DNA of 64,000 nucleotides from Tetrahymena thermophila SB210 (taxonomy: Eukaryota; Ciliophora; Oligohymenophorea; Hymenostomatida; Tetrahymenidae), in the NCBI RefSeq assembly GCF_000189635.1, contig NW_002476507.1:372001-436000 (forward strand), written 5' to 3'. A program made the position numbers and the translations under genes. The notes under the pieces are model-generated. The model saw only the letters and a program-made list of their open reading frames with translations. It was not told where the DNA came from and did not search any database. Positions within the stretch are counted from its first letter, which is position 1. Each line of letters begins with the position of its first letter. Below, piece by piece: positions 24,842-38,400 of this stretch.

Positions 24842-26918
24842 TCAATTTTATTAAATTTAATTAATCAAAGAATTATAAATATTGATGTCAATCTATGAAA
24901 TGTTTTTATTGTCTTTGATATTTTGAATAAATTAGCTAAATTATTTTTTTAAAAGTTCTTAATCAAAATCTAATTTATCCATCTCTTATAAATGGTTTAT
25001 GTTTGATATATTACAAAATGAGTTATCCTCTTCTTATTAGTCTTCGTTACTATTTAAATGATCATCTTTAATCTCGTCATCGCCTTACATTTAACTCATT
25101 TTATTCTAAAAAATTGATTCCATAAAATGTGATTTATGTTGGTTGTATTATTTCACATAAAAATTTGATGATTAGGTTTGTTGGTCTAAATTACTTTCAT
25201 ACAACTCAAAATGCATCTAAGGGTGAGTCTTCTTTTTTATGCTTTGCTATTTAATAAATTTAAATTCTGATAAATTCTTTTAAGGTACACTGATGTCTAA
25301 AACTTCTTAGTCCTATGATCTGTTCTTTGATATATTAACTAAATCAGGTATTTTATCTATCACTGTTGTTTCTTATACTTTATTTTTTATAATAAAATTA
25401 TTTTTTTATTGTAGGTTCTTTATTTTTTAATCCTGATTATTTATTTAAGTTTTTAGACCATCATACCTACATCCACAAAAATTTAAGGCAGCATATTATT
25501 CTTTTGTTAATATAACTTTTATTGCCATATTTAGCTTGATAATGTCTTTGTAAATTTTAAAAATATCGATCTGTTCAATTGCATGCTGCATAATTTTATT
25601 GTAAATATTTTTTTTGTTAGAATTTAGATATTTAGCGCTATTCTCCTAGTTGATTCCTTTTAATCTCTAAACTATTAACTTCAATCTATTAATTTAAAAA
25701 AAATATGAAGTATTATTATGTTTCAGCAAATCAAGCAAATTATTACCTGTCAATTAAACCTAAATTAAATATTTATTTTTTTTCTTCAAAAAATTAAGCA
25801 GCTTTTATTTGATCTTATAGTTCTATTACTTGTTCAAAAAGTTGTTTTTAATTTTATTTAGCTGACTGATTTTTTTTATCAGAATTAAGCAAATCAGCAG
25901 CTGTGGTCTTATAATACTCTTTTAAATATATATCTCCTACATCTTCAACTATAAAAGATTGAGATAGTAGTGAAGCAATAAATCCTGCAATCAGTAGTAT
26001 GTTAAAAATACTTGTAAACTATGAAAGTATTTCTGTAATCATAGGAAATTAATATATTATAGTGCTGGTAGTTTAATCAAGTTAGAATGATATTACTGCA
26101 TAACCTGTAAGTCCTACCTTCTAAGCAAATTGTTCTCTTGAAAAAAACCTATCTATTCTTTTGTAATTTTATACTAAATCTCTTCTTTCAGTTTATTAGA
26201 ACATCAAACCTTGCTGAATAAACGTTGTTGCCTTGGTAAAACTAATTTAACAATAAGTTGTTAACAAGTTGTCAAAGCTAATAAACTCACTCATGATATT
26301 TTTCTAGAATACTTATAAAGTAGAATTATACTACCATGTTATTAAGTTAATCTAGAATGTTGAAAAAGCTTATAACAAAAGCTAATTCACTTCCTCTTAA
26401 GAAGCGCATCCCTCTCCTAAACAATCTGCAAGATTTATCATATAGAGTGAAACATGTTTACCAAATGCTAACTCCTTCTACTACTAGCTTGTTTTGTTAA
26501 AATCAATACAAATATAACCATTACCACAATCTATCTGTGGTAGAGGTAGTACAAGGAATCCTTTATCTTAGGGTATTTACTAAGTAAGAATTACATTAAG
26601 ATATCTCTTTCCAGTCTATGTCTCAATTTCTTAAATTGTTTAGCCATTCACAACAAGCTAAAATTATATTGGGCTCTCTATGAACTATAAACTAAACTGA
26701 TCAGACTACACTTCTAATGATTGAGTTATTTTAGGCAATAATTTATTCTCAAAATAAAGATAAAGGAGGTAAGCAAGATAAGAGAATGAGACAGATAAAA
26801 CAATAAATGATAGCATTCCACCAAAACATGTACTCTTTTTCTTATCTTTATTACCAATATTAAAATAAAATCTCTAAGAAAAGATATCTATTTTTTGAAA
26901 AAATCCTTTTGAAGACAT
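24842..26918 (-). CDS. Ciliate-specific two-segment membrane protein (large family)
   Basis: Two exons, 25747-26918 and 24842-25685, split by a 61-bp intron (25686-25746, phase 2), giving 671 residues. It begins FFQKIDIFSQRFYFNIGN and then a membrane segment (GGMLSFIVLSVSFSYLAYL). A long extracellular or luminal part follows, then FPMITEILSQFTSIFNILLI with a second membrane segment. The cytosolic tail has KYLNSNKKNIYNKIMQHAIE, then IDIFKIYKDIIKLNMAIKVI and LTKEQYAALNFCGC. This architecture and these words recur in a very large family of putative transmembrane proteins in Tetrahymena; I know no experimentally proven function for it. The tail after the CGC motif is long and charged. TGA at 24842-24844 ends the gene. 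The opposite strand also stays open here but is a shadow. Confidence 0.88.
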
Positions 26919-28638
26919 TTTTGTTATTTTTTTTATTTATTTAAATGTTTTGATGATTATTTATTTATTTGTTTGATTTACATTTACAATTTAATACTTA
27001 TTTATTTAACTAACATTCTTATTTTGATTTAGTGAGAAAAAATATAAGTAAAGAATAGCATAAAACATAAATTACCTATGATTATTTTATAAATAACGAG
27101 CCAAAATTTTGCATTTATGAAAATAAATTTCTAAAAAATATTATTTATTATTTAAACAAATAAAAATTTCACTTATTCATTCATAGAAAAAAATAAATAG
27201 AAAATTTCTATAGATTTTATTTGATACAAAATGGATTTTTGATAATAAAGTTATTTCTAAAAATAGTTAAAAATTAAATTTAAGAAAATAGTAAAATTAA
27301 TTTACATTAATAAAAAAATTAATGATATTTTAATTTTTATAAAATTAGATATGATTATTTATTATAAATATTTAACTTATTATTTACTTAAAAAATTGGA
27401 TAGATTAAATATTCTATTCATTCATTCATTTAAAAATAAACAAATAAATAAGATAGAAAAGTCTGAATACATATTTGTTTATGTTTTATTGTATAACTTG
27501 TATTACAATAAATAAAGTTATAATAGAAAATAGCAATAAAAATTAAATTTCATAAAATATAAAAGCTTAATTTCTTTCTTTGATAAGTAGATGTGTAAGA
27601 TATTTTAAAATTCATAATATTAAATATCACATTTTACAAAAATTCACTTATTTAAAATAATATATCTCATTTTAAAATAGATATACTAAAATTTTATTTT
27701 AATTAGAAATTTAGATGATTTTTAGGCTCAGATTTCTTAGTTGCCAGATAAAATCCCAGATATAGTGTGGAGTTTTATAGAAAGCTAAATTTAGCTAAAA
27801 ATATGAAATTAGTTAAATTTGAGAAAAGAAGTTATGTTGAGATTTGCATTAAAAGGATTATTTTTTAATGAGTATGTAAAACTAATACAAAATTGGGTAA
27901 GGTTTTTTTTTAAGAATTGAGTACCTCTAAAGAGAAAATAAATAAAATGTTGATAGATTCATATTTTAAATTTACTGCTAATAAAAATTTTAAAAATTTA
28001 TTAATTTAAATAAATAATAATAGATATGATGTTGAAAATATTATAGTAATACAAAATGTATCAATCACTAATTCCATAAAATACCTAAAAATAATGTCTA
28101 TTTATTTTATTAATTTTAAGATTATAATCTCTATCTTGATTACTTAGTTTTATAAATAGATATAGGGTGTAAATTGAAACTAAAAATATTAATATAAATT
28201 TTTTTATTAAATAACATAATTTAAAATAAAATTATTTTGATTGTTGAAAATTTATAGTAAATAATTCTACATAATTAATTTTTTTGCAATCCATACTAAT
28301 TATTTTATTTTTTTTTAAATGCTGTTATTTTTTATAGAGAAATTATTTTATGAAAAAATGAAATGGATTACATATATGTGATATTTTGCAATAATAATAT
28401 AATTGATTTGAATTTTGTGTTTTTAAATTGAGTTTACTTTTTTGTGAATATAATAATAACAACTAGAAATATAAGATATTTATATCAAAAAATTTACAAT
28501 GTGACCATTAATTAACAATTAAAAAACTATCTAAGATAATTCTTTAAAATATTGTTATTTAGAAAATTTTTTAGTAAATAAAAAAATTTTTAGATAAAGC
28601 TTTCTTGTTTAGTATCAAGTAGCCTAGCAAATTTTAAA
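26919..28638. other. Divergent intergenic spacer
   Basis: About 1.7 kb between two divergently transcribed genes, so both promoters should lie here. It contains ATTC and AAAT tandem-like stretches near 27176-27185 and 27416-27450. I see no gene. Confidence 0.45.
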
Positions 28639-31416
28639 ATGCAGCGGACTATTAAGAAAATTTATAAAAGTTTTTAAGAAAAGTTAAGTTAATAGCTTTA
28701 AGGCTTTAAAAGTAATGGCCAGGAGGTATAAAATAGTTAAAATGTTGATTTAAATAAGGAAGTAGATGATAACTAATAAAAAATTCCTTCCTTTTTTTTG
28801 CTTTTATTAAACTTAAGAAGTTAGGAATAGCTTTAGATATTTGATGAGCATATCAAAGATCCTGAATGTAAAGAAAAACTTAAGCAAGCACTTACAGATA
28901 TGATAGAATCTTATAAATAATCATTAGACACTGACATTGCAGTTGCTTTTCTAAAAAATGTAAAAATTATCTCAAAGTCACTAGCCTAAAAAAAATGGGG
29001 CTCAAAATTTATTAAAGAAAGCTTAATTCCTTCAGTCTTTTAAATGATAACCCTAGCAAGTGATAGTAATATAGATTAGCATTTAATTGGGAAAGCAATT
29101 TATTCAATAGATACATGCCTTGGGTAGAATCTTAGCTTATCTGATGCTATGTGCGAAAAAGCATAGGAACTTTATTTAATTTAGAAAGAAAACTAATCAA
29201 ATAAATTTTTATTTATAAATGTATTTCCTTCTCTTTTAGAGTATCTAAAATTCGAATAAAAATAATTTTTAGTAAACATGTTTTTGTAGTCAAGTTTTTT
29301 AGAAGATTTGCCTGAAATAAATTTCAAAAATATTGGCGAATATTTACCAACTATAAAAGTTATGATTTGCCCCTTACAACACTACATGAGAGAGTTAGCC
29401 TATTTTTAAAAAATAGATGAGAAGATGAAATAAAGAGAATTTGATTTATTGAAATTAGCTAGCAACGCCTTATTTTTGAAAAAAGTGTATTAAAAAAAAT
29501 ATTTTAGCACTTATAAAATTCACGCTACCCATTACTAAAAAGGAAAAAATAAAGCTAAGATTGAAAAAGAAGATATTATTAATAAAATAAAAGTTGAAGG
29601 AGAAAGTTGCTTTTAAATTTTTAAAATATTGATTAAGCTGATTGAAAAGTAAATAGATAAAGGGCTATAAAAAGAATAAAAATAGAAGTTGATGATTTGC
29701 ATTTTGGAATGTCTATTTTTTTATATCGATAACGAAGATTTGAGTGAATATAAATTCAAAAAAAAATATATTAATCCTTTGATTGAGAACTTTTCTTTTA
29801 TAGAAACAAATTTAATAGAAACTCTTCCTTTACTTTTCTAAAATTACTCTAAAATATTGTCACATAACTCAAATTTTGATACAATTGAATATGTAACCAG
29901 CAATTTCTTGCAAGTATGCAAATTACTTAATTTTTCTCCATAAATTACTCAATAAATTTTCTTTAATTGCTTATAATCAGATCTGAAAAATATCAAAGAG
30001 TCAATTTATTGGTTAAATTAGTTACCATAATATATTTCTTATTTTAAAGAATTAAATTTTGCTTTCGATAGAATTTAATTATCAAAATTAATAGAGTTTA
30101 TAGTCATTAGAAAACCATAGATTTAAGTTGATTTGTAATAAAAAATTAATGAAGAAGAATTATCAATGTATATTCCACAATTCAAGTCAAGATAATAAAC
30201 TCTAGATGACTATTATAATTAAATAAAGTAAAAGTCCTTATCAAAGAAATGGAGAGACAGAGAAGAAGCTGCTTTGCAATTAAAAGAATTAATAACTTAT
30301 ATGGATATCCGTACACTATTTGTTTCAATAGTTACTGATTTCTTCGATTTATGTTTTGATAAAATAGCTTAAGTTAGAACTGTAGCTGCTTGGGAAGTAG
30401 ATTCTCTATTTTCAAGACTGCCTCCAAGAAATCCTATGAGCAATATATTTTATTAAGCCCTTATAGATAACGTTAACTCCTACTATTTTTCATCTTCATA
30501 TCAGCTTAGATAAGTATTTGTTGTCATGTGTGCTTCTCTGATGTAAAAAAATTCTAGAATATTTTTATCATACTTCAGTGAGAAATTCATAAGCCTTGCT
30601 GAGGATCGAGTTACAAATGTAAGAATTAGCGTTGCTAAAACAATAGTTGGTCATCTGGTAAATAAAATGCCTCTATCTAATCATAAGGTGATTAAGTAAG
30701 TTATTAATTTGATAAAATAAGATAAAAACAAAGATGTTAGGAACATAATTTATGAATTGGACTTAGATTAGTATTAATTTGATGAAGAGTAGGAATATGA
30801 TTCTAAAATTAGTGAAGAATGCAGTAATATGCAGTTGAATAAAAGTGAAGTTGACTAATTTGTAAAAAGTGATACTTTAAACATGGATCTGTTAAACTCT
30901 CCAACTACCCAAGTCGATCCATTTGATTTATTAACTGATTCTACACCAATAAAAGATTATGAAGAGTAAAAGTAAAATAGAGAAGAATTAACTTATTTTG
31001 ATGTTGATAGTAGTAAATCACCATAATAAGAATCACAATTTCAATAGTAAAATAATATTGATCTTATAGATTATGCAACTATTGCAAAGCAGATTAACAT
31101 ATTTGATGATTTATCAGAAGATACTTAAGAAGACTAAAACAAAATTGCAATCATACTTGAAAAAGAAGTTGAATAAGAAGAAAAATGGCCAGAATTATAA
31201 ATGTAGAAAATAAATCTCGAGTAACCATAATAATAACAATAATAGGAAGAAGAAAAATCTGAATAAACCCAGTAAGATGAATCAAAAAGTTTAACGCCAA
31301 TCGATTTATTAGATGATTTAGATGAAATTTTCCCTTCAGCTCCAATTCAATAAAAGCTATCAGTTATGCAATAAGATAATTCTTAATCACACTAAATGAT
31401 TTAAACAATAAATTGA
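28639..31416 (+). CDS. HEAT-repeat protein, PP4R1/PP2A-A-like
   Basis: One uninterrupted frame from ATG 28639 to TGA 31414-31416, 925 residues. It is a helical-repeat protein. The clearest repeats lie in the middle and C-terminal half: KKWRDREEAALQLKELI, then KIAQVRTVAAWEVDSLF, then YQLRQVFVVMCASLM, then LAEDRVTNVRISVAKTIVG. The xVRxxxA pattern is typical of HEAT repeats in phosphatase scaffold and regulatory subunits, and length and repeat style fit protein phosphatase 4 regulatory subunit 1 (about 950 residues). The last 200 residues are acidic and Gln-rich, with repeated short motifs DPFDLLTD and PIDLLDDLDEIFP that resemble linear docking motifs. The HEAT fold is well supported; the phosphatase link is inference. 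A hydrophobic run near residue 50 (IPSFFLLLLNL) is part of the frame, not an intron. Confidence 0.85.
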
Positions 31417-32595
31417 AAGCTTTTCTTTTAAATTTATCCCTAGTCTTGTATATATAATAAATACATATAATCAATTAATAATATTTTCTTAGAGGATTAC
31501 TATTTAGTGAGAACAAAAAAAAAAAATATTTTATAGAGAATTATTAATTTAAAAATAATTCATTGAAAGTTATATTAAAAAATGTAATAAGTTAAATAAT
31601 TGAAAATATGTTCATTCATTAGTCCGTTAATTCGTTCATATATTTAATATTAAAGAATAACTTAATTTTATTACAATATATTTTATTTGTAAAAAAAGGA
31701 GTTAAATAAGAGGTTAATTTTTACTTTTTATAAAACTGAATTCATTTAAATGTTTATTTGTCTTAATATTCAAGCTATATTAAAGAATTCGATTAAAATT
31801 ATATTTTAATCAATTTTTGTTTAAATTATTTTATTAATAAAATCTGATGCTTAATACAATAAATAAAATTGAATTATAAAAAGCAAATAGAAAAAAGGAA
31901 AGATTTTAATTAAAAAAAGCAAATTATTAATATTTTCATAAAGACCTTATAATTTAAAATTAATCTAACAAGTAATTCATTTAATATAGTATTTATAAAA
32001 CTTAATAAGTCATAACATAGAGAGTATTTCCATTCATTCATTTGTATGTATGTTTGTTAAATTTTAGAAGTGTTACTTAATTATATTTAATTAATAAAAA
32101 ATGTGCTAAATAAATACTTAATATTTATTTTTAATAAAACTGAGCTTATTTAAACATGTATTTATTTGTTTTTTGTCTGGTTGCTTGTTTTAATATTATA
32201 TGTTTTATTTTAGAATTTAATAAAAATAAAAATTCTTTTTTAATAAACTTTACTGCCTCCTTGCTTTAAATTATTTTATTAAAAAAATTTGGATGATTAA
32301 TATTACTAAATGAAAATATAAGCATCAATAAAAAGTACATAGAATAAAATAAAGGAGTTTAACTTAAAAAGTAAATTATCTGTAAAGGAAAATTGGAAAA
32401 AAGAAGAAGGTAGCTTAATTTTTATTTAAAATATCTATCAGCTAAATACTGCATTAATACTACTTAAAAAATTAATTCAGCATCTTGTTTTTAGTAAATG
32501 TTTGCATATCTCATTTTTAAAAAAAAGTTAAATCTTTTTTGACTCTTTAATCTTCTGTCAGTGCTCCTCGACTACACTAAAATTATGATTTCGTA
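31417..32595. other. Intergenic spacer
   Basis: About 1.2 kb between two plus-strand genes. It holds ATTCATT-type repeats (near 31612 and 32033) and AT-rich runs, with no supported gene. Confidence 0.45.
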
Positions 32596-33595
32596 ATGAT
32601 CAAAGGAAACAGAACTTTAAAAGGTTTAACAGCCAAATTTAAAGGGTAATTCTATTTCTATTTTATATTTTTATGAATCACTCTCAAATATTAATATGAT
32701 AATTTTTTAGTTTAGTAGAAGAGCCAAAGCCTTTATACGTAGTGATGCAAAAAAACGCTGATCCACTAAAATTTTGGGGTAATGAAAAAAATCCTTACTT
32801 AGTAAGTTAAGGGTTCGAACTACCTAATACAGCTATAAAATCTCCAAAAAACAAGAATGATATAGATTTAATTTAAAACAATAATCCATAAAAAGTTGCA
32901 AGCCCTAAAAATAAAACTTCAATAAAAGCTTAAAAAAGTAATTGATGAATTATTTATTTATTAATTTTTTGTTTTAGTGGAAGTGAATAATTGAACAAAA
33001 GATTAAATTTTAAAAATGATGGTTAGCAAAAATATTAAAAAAAATATGATTAAAAATAATAAAATGTAAAAAAATTATTCTTCTAAGATTGCCAAATTAG
33101 GATTACAGATTATTTAATTTGAATTTTCTTATCCTTAATAATATAATTAGGATTTGGTTAATTATGAAAGAAAAAAAAGTAAGAATCAAAACAAATTTTT
33201 GATCAAATAAAAATGAAAAAAACAATTAAATTAAGAGTTTGCAAAATAATTGATCAAAAGTTATTCCAAACATCTATTTCGAAAAAAGAAACAAAATTTA
33301 GAAAAATAGAAGCTGAAAATAAATAAATAAATTAATAAATATTTATTTTTTTAATAGAAGCAGACAAACTGATAGGGATTTTCCCAGAAAACGAAACAAA
33401 TATTTTTTCTCAAGCGACACATCTTGGAAAGATGAGTCTTCCTCCAATATATCCACGTAAAATTAAGAATAGGTATTTTTAGAGTGCAGTGTAATAATGA
33501 AGACAAAATATGATTTAATTGATTACAATTTAATAATAAGATAGTTAGAACGTTTGAACTGTACTATAAATCTTTAGACTAATTGTAAATTATGA
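32596..33595 (+). CDS. Small unrecognised gene, exon structure uncertain
   Basis: The first two exons are firm: 32596-32645 and from 32711, joined in phase 2, giving MIKGNRTLKGLTAKFKG followed by LVEEPKPLYVVMQKNADPL, FWGNEKNPYLVSQGF and a Lys/Asn-rich stretch. Read straight on, this ends at TGA 32943-32945 (94 residues). Coding-like segments continue downstream, especially 33364-33459 (DKLIGIFPENETNIFSQATH, then KMSLPPIYP) and 33480-33595 (KYDLIDYNLIIRQLERLNC, ending in TGA 33593-33595). They are flanked by plausible GT-AG sites, so the gene probably spans to 33595. I could not make all phases agree between 32938 and 33360. No family recognised. Confidence 0.45.
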
Positions 33596-34889
33596 TGCAT
33601 AAATATCTTAATTATGATACTGAATAATGATAGCTTATACTAAAATTGAAATATTGAAAGATACTTTTTAATTAATTTAATATTTATTCGTATTAATAAC
33701 TAAATAATTTGATATTACGCAAACAAACTTAATTTTCTATCAAAAATTTATCTATGTATCAATAAATTTAATCTTAAAGAAAACTTCTCAATCTAATTCC
33801 TAGCCTTTTCAGGATGTGTTATAAAAACCAAATATTAATTTTTCTCAATTTGCAGAGCCAAAATAATATTTCAAACATTTGAATATAAAATTGTGAATAG
33901 TAAGAAATATGATGATCCTTAAAAAAAACTATTTTAAGCTCTTTTTTAATATTAAAAATTTAAAATCTTTGAAAATAGTAATAGTATTAATCAATGATTT
34001 AATGAGAATTTGACTAGTTTATACAAAAACAGTTCTATTCAATAGAAAAAAAATCTTTGTTTTGTTTGTGTTCAGGTCAAATAAAGGAAAAAAATAAAAT
34101 ACTAAAATTCTAAAAGAATCAGAGATAGATAGATATTAAATATTTACATAAATATTTTTTTGAGAATGAGAAGCATATTCTTTACATTAATTTTACTTTT
34201 TTGTTTAAAAATATATTTTATAATTCATGTTTTAAAAAGTCTACTTTAAAAACAGAAAAATGGATGACTTTCAATTCATTATTTCATTTGTATTATTAAA
34301 TTATAAACAAAGAATTTAACATGACACAAAAATATATAAATACTTTTCATTGAATAGGTTTTAATTTAATTTCTACTGTACTAATATTTTAAATACTACT
34401 TTTTTTAAGATCTATCTTACTAACTAATTAATTAATTTGTTAAATAGCTCTTTATTAATTTTTGCCTTTTTTTACTATTTTGATATTTAATTTTAAGCTA
34501 AAATTAAGCAGTATATGTGAATGAATCTTATATTAAGCTTGCTATTTTTATGCTTATGGATTTAATTATATTCGCCTTCAGTTTTACCTATTAAACTATG
34601 AAAGTGTTGACAATCTATTTCTTTATATATTATTCTATGTGTTAAGAGATAAACTATTAAATTACGAGTCAAATTTCAATGCTGCATTTTATAAATGATG
34701 ACGAATGGATTGTTATTAGTATGATATATATATATGTCTACTAGAAAATTGAAATATTCAAAGAGAAGTCTTGATAAATATATTTATTTATACAGTTTTA
34801 TTATAATCAAAAGAAAGAAATTGTAAAGTTAGAGTCTTTCTTTCTTTCTGTTTATGTATGTTTATTTGGTTAGAGTTTCAATACCTTCC
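33596..34889. other. Convergent intergenic spacer
   Basis: About 1.3 kb between the 3' end of the small plus-strand gene and the 3' end of the pyrophosphatase gene. It is AT-rich, with no supported gene. TTTC and TTTA tandem stretches near 34840-34870 lie just past the pyrophosphatase stop. Confidence 0.45.
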
Positions 34890-35468
34890 TCATAATGCAG
34901 GAGTGCTATTACCTTATCTAATTTCTCTATCATAGAGTTCGATAGATTCTCTAACAATTTATTGAGCTTTTTCTTTTCCTTAGAATTCTTAGACCTTAAC
35001 ATCCTTCTTTTCAAGCTTTTTGTAGTCTTCGAAGAATCTTTGAATCTATTAGAGCAAATGTTCAGGTAAGTCAGTTAAGTCGTTGAAGTGGTTAACTGAG
35101 ACGTCATTAGCAGCAACAGCAATAATCTTGTCATCTATTTCACCACCATCAATCATATGCATGACACCAATAACTTTAGCATCGATAAGACATAAGGGTT
35201 CAACATCGACACTGCAGAGGACCAAGATGTCTAAAGGATCTTTATCATCGCAGTAGGTTTAAGGGATGAATCCATAGTTAGCAGGATAATGGACAGCAGA
35301 GAAAAGAACTCTGTCGAGCTTGAGCATACCTGAATCCTTATCTAATTCGTACTTAGCCTTAGATCCCTTGGGAATTTCAATAACGGCGGTGACTACTTCT
35401 GGAACCTTTTCACCGATTGAAACACAATGCCAGGGGTTCTTAGAGTATTTAGTTCTGGTGTTTGACAT
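34890..35468 (-). CDS. Soluble inorganic pyrophosphatase (family I)
   Basis: Hydrolyses pyrophosphate to two phosphates with Mg2+, pulling biosynthetic reactions forward. Single exon, ATG at 35466-35468, TGA at 34890-34892, 192 residues, the size of the bacterial/plant-type soluble enzyme. Visible signatures are [19 protein letters not shown] (substrate-binding Lys and Glu), [20 protein letters not shown], and the metal-binding [10 protein letters not shown] (family pattern DxDPxD), followed by [19 protein letters not shown]. The Gln after FIP is a TAA codon exactly where the family is conserved, a direct test of the genetic code. The bias to C-ending and GCT codons points to high expression. 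There is no signal peptide, so it is cytosolic. Confidence 0.96.
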
Positions 35469-38400
35469 TTTTAATATTTTGAAGTGTTTGTTTTTTTTTT
35501 GTTAGTGTATAAATGTAATTTAATTTTTTTAATATATTACAATTAATGCAAAGTTTTATTTGTTTGTATTTGTACTGATATTTTTTATCTGTTTAAATTA
35601 ATTTAAATTAAGAGGATTCATCTAATTCTAGATATTAATGCGAACTATTATAGGAATAGTCAAAAAATGATACACAATACTCAAATGATGTAATAAATAG
35701 TAGAATACGAATTCATTTGATTTAATCTGTCTAAAAGCTTTCAATAATTCATAATATACTTTACATAACAACCACCTTTCTCATTTTTGCTAATCGATTA
35801 TCTCATACATTATGTCTTCCAAAAATGCTTGTTTTCCTCAACATCAAGTAACATTCATAAAGGTGTATAAATAAAGACTGATTCATACGACATGTCTTAT
35901 TGTTTTAAGAACATAATAAATTAAATTAAAAATGCAAATTATCATGTTTCTACTATTAAAGATAATTCCTATAAAATTTCTTATTGTTTTTTAAGCTAAA
36001 TTATTAATGCTAGAATTATTGATTTTAAATTATACTTTAGAAAATAAAATTCATCTTAAGACCTAATTAAATAATAATCATCCACTTTCATACAACATTC
36101 TAAAATTCATAGTCTATCATTTTAAAATTTTTATACTTTTTAATATGGTGTTAACATATTTGAAAACTATTTTTCCTTTTTTACTTCAATGTTAACAAAA
36201 AATAAGAATATTATTTAAATGCAATTTTTTGAAAGCTGTTTTTGCTTTTATCATTTAATCTAATTAAATTCTATGACGAACTAATTATCATACGCCTCTG
36301 AAACGCTGATTTTATTAATTATTATTATATAAATTCATAGTGATGATATTCATCTTAATTAAAACTATAATTTCATTCATTTCTCATTTCAATTATCATA
36401 TGAAACAAGTATATCTAATATATTCTAATTTCTAAAAATCAGAAACGAAAATATCTCATCAACAAAGTAACATCAGAAATAAATATTAGATCAAAAATCT
36501 TTATTCTAATTTTAAAAACGAAATAAGCTATCTGCTATAAAATTACTAAGTATTATTTGTTTTTTATACAATCAAATAAATCCAAAATCATATTATAAAA
36601 AAATAAATTTTTCTATTTTCACTTTTAAAAAAATTATCTTAGAATAGAAGTTCATCTAATAAAAAAATAGAAAAATATGTGTTATAAATTTGATTATATG
36701 TTTTAAGAGTAGACAGTTTTTTTAAATTATTCATTTTTTAAAATAACTTATAGAAAGTTAAAAAAAAAAGTAAAAAATATTTATAAAAACTTATTAAATA
36801 TTTTAATAAACCTCAAAAAGTTATAATTTTAAATTAATCTCAAATAAAATAAAGAAAAGTTTAACAAAGGAATTAAAAAAATTTTTTTAAAGTAAAAAAA
36901 GCTTTTTTAAAAATTAATTGTATTATATTTCTATAAAATTGACGAAGTATTGACGAGCCATTATTTTTTAGATAAAAAGTTTATAATTTCATATAAAATA
37001 GCATTTCTTAGCATCTAAATATCAAAAATATTTCAATGTTAATTCATACAATATTATAATTAATTTAAAATATTTACAAAAATTCAACAAATATTTTTTA
37101 GCTGAATAATCATACTTATAATATTTAAAAATATAAAAAAAATAATTAAGCTTTTTGATTTTTATTTAAATTCAAAAATTATTTTTTTACCACTCTAAAA
37201 AATTATTATAACTCAAAAATTTAGCTCTTTGATTTAAAAATTCATTTTTTATCCAAAATTGAAAATTATTTACAATAAAGTCTACTCTCATCAAAAGTTT
37301 TATTCATAGTTTGGACTTATAAAATAATAAATTAATTAATAGAGTATTAGATTTATGTAAATTTAATCTTAATAAAAAAATGTTTAATCTTATTTATTCA
37401 ATAAAAAGTATAATTAAATCTTGAAAATAGTTATTATTATTTAAATTCATACTCATTTTTTTAATTTACTAACGTTAACATTTAATTTTAATAAATAATA
37501 AAAAGATTAAATGGTTTTTTCTATTAATGTTAATATTTTTTATATGTTTAAATATATGATAGTATTCTTTCGACTTAAAGTATTCAGATATTTTATGCTA
37601 AAAAAATTTTATTTATAGTGCTGTTTGAGTTTTAAAATAATTTAAAAAACGATTAGTTTCAATAAAAAATTTAAATATTGATAGAAATGTATCCATTTAT
37701 CCTTATTATTTTGTATTTATTTTTGATTGATAAAAAAATATGACTGTTAAAATTAAATAAACACAATATAATAAAAGCTATTAAATAATAAAATCAAGAG
37801 ATATACAGGAGAAATTATTTTTCTTTTTTTAGAATTTAAGTAAACTAACAAAGATAAAAATATCTATTTAGTAATTCATTTTAATATATTATTATTATTA
37901 TTAAAATTGAAAAAAAAAAAATTAAGAATTTTGGAATAGCTATTAAGAAATATAATGTGCTAATTTGGAGGTTAATTAATAATTAAAACATTTTAAATAG
38001 ATTAAAATAAGAAATTGAATAAAATAATATTTTACTTAATATGTATTAAAACAAAATAAATATTTTCTAAATATTTTTAATTGATTAAATATTTTAGGGT
38101 AGTATTAATCTAATTAATTAAATTTATTCTTATAATTGATTTACAGGAAAACATATTAATCTTATCTGAAATGCTTTTAATAATATTGAATTGTCTTTAA
38201 AATAAATTTAAACATTTTATAAATAATTTTAAGGAATATTAATGTATTACTTAATTAAAAATATCAAATAAATATTCTTTTTTTTTAAATTCAAATAAAA
38301 TAATAGTGTAAAAACATATTTTATTTTATTAAAGTATTTCTAGAGTCAATACAAAAAAGTTTATTTTTCTAATTTAAAAATAGCTAAAAAAGTATTTATT

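Noticed and set aside
25018..25541. Plus-strand three-exon small gene beginning MSYPLLISLRYYL with matching splice phases
   Set aside because: The minus strand over the same bases encodes the C-terminal tail of the ciliate membrane-protein family (IDIFKIYKDIIKL, LTKEQYAALNFCGC), which has real homologues. The plus-strand phases are coincidence.
28735..28830. An intron near the start of the HEAT-repeat gene (GAG|gtataa...)
   Set aside because: The frame reads straight through with sensible residues (VDLNKEVDDNQQ, then IPSFFLLLLNL), so no intron is needed.
31151..31345. Minus-strand hydrophobic open frame
   Set aside because: It is antisense to the acidic Gln-rich tail of the HEAT-repeat protein.
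32805..32825. GGGTTCGAAC resembling a tRNA T-loop (B box)
   Set aside because: It lies in a coding exon (SQGFELP), and no acceptor or anticodon stem is found around it.
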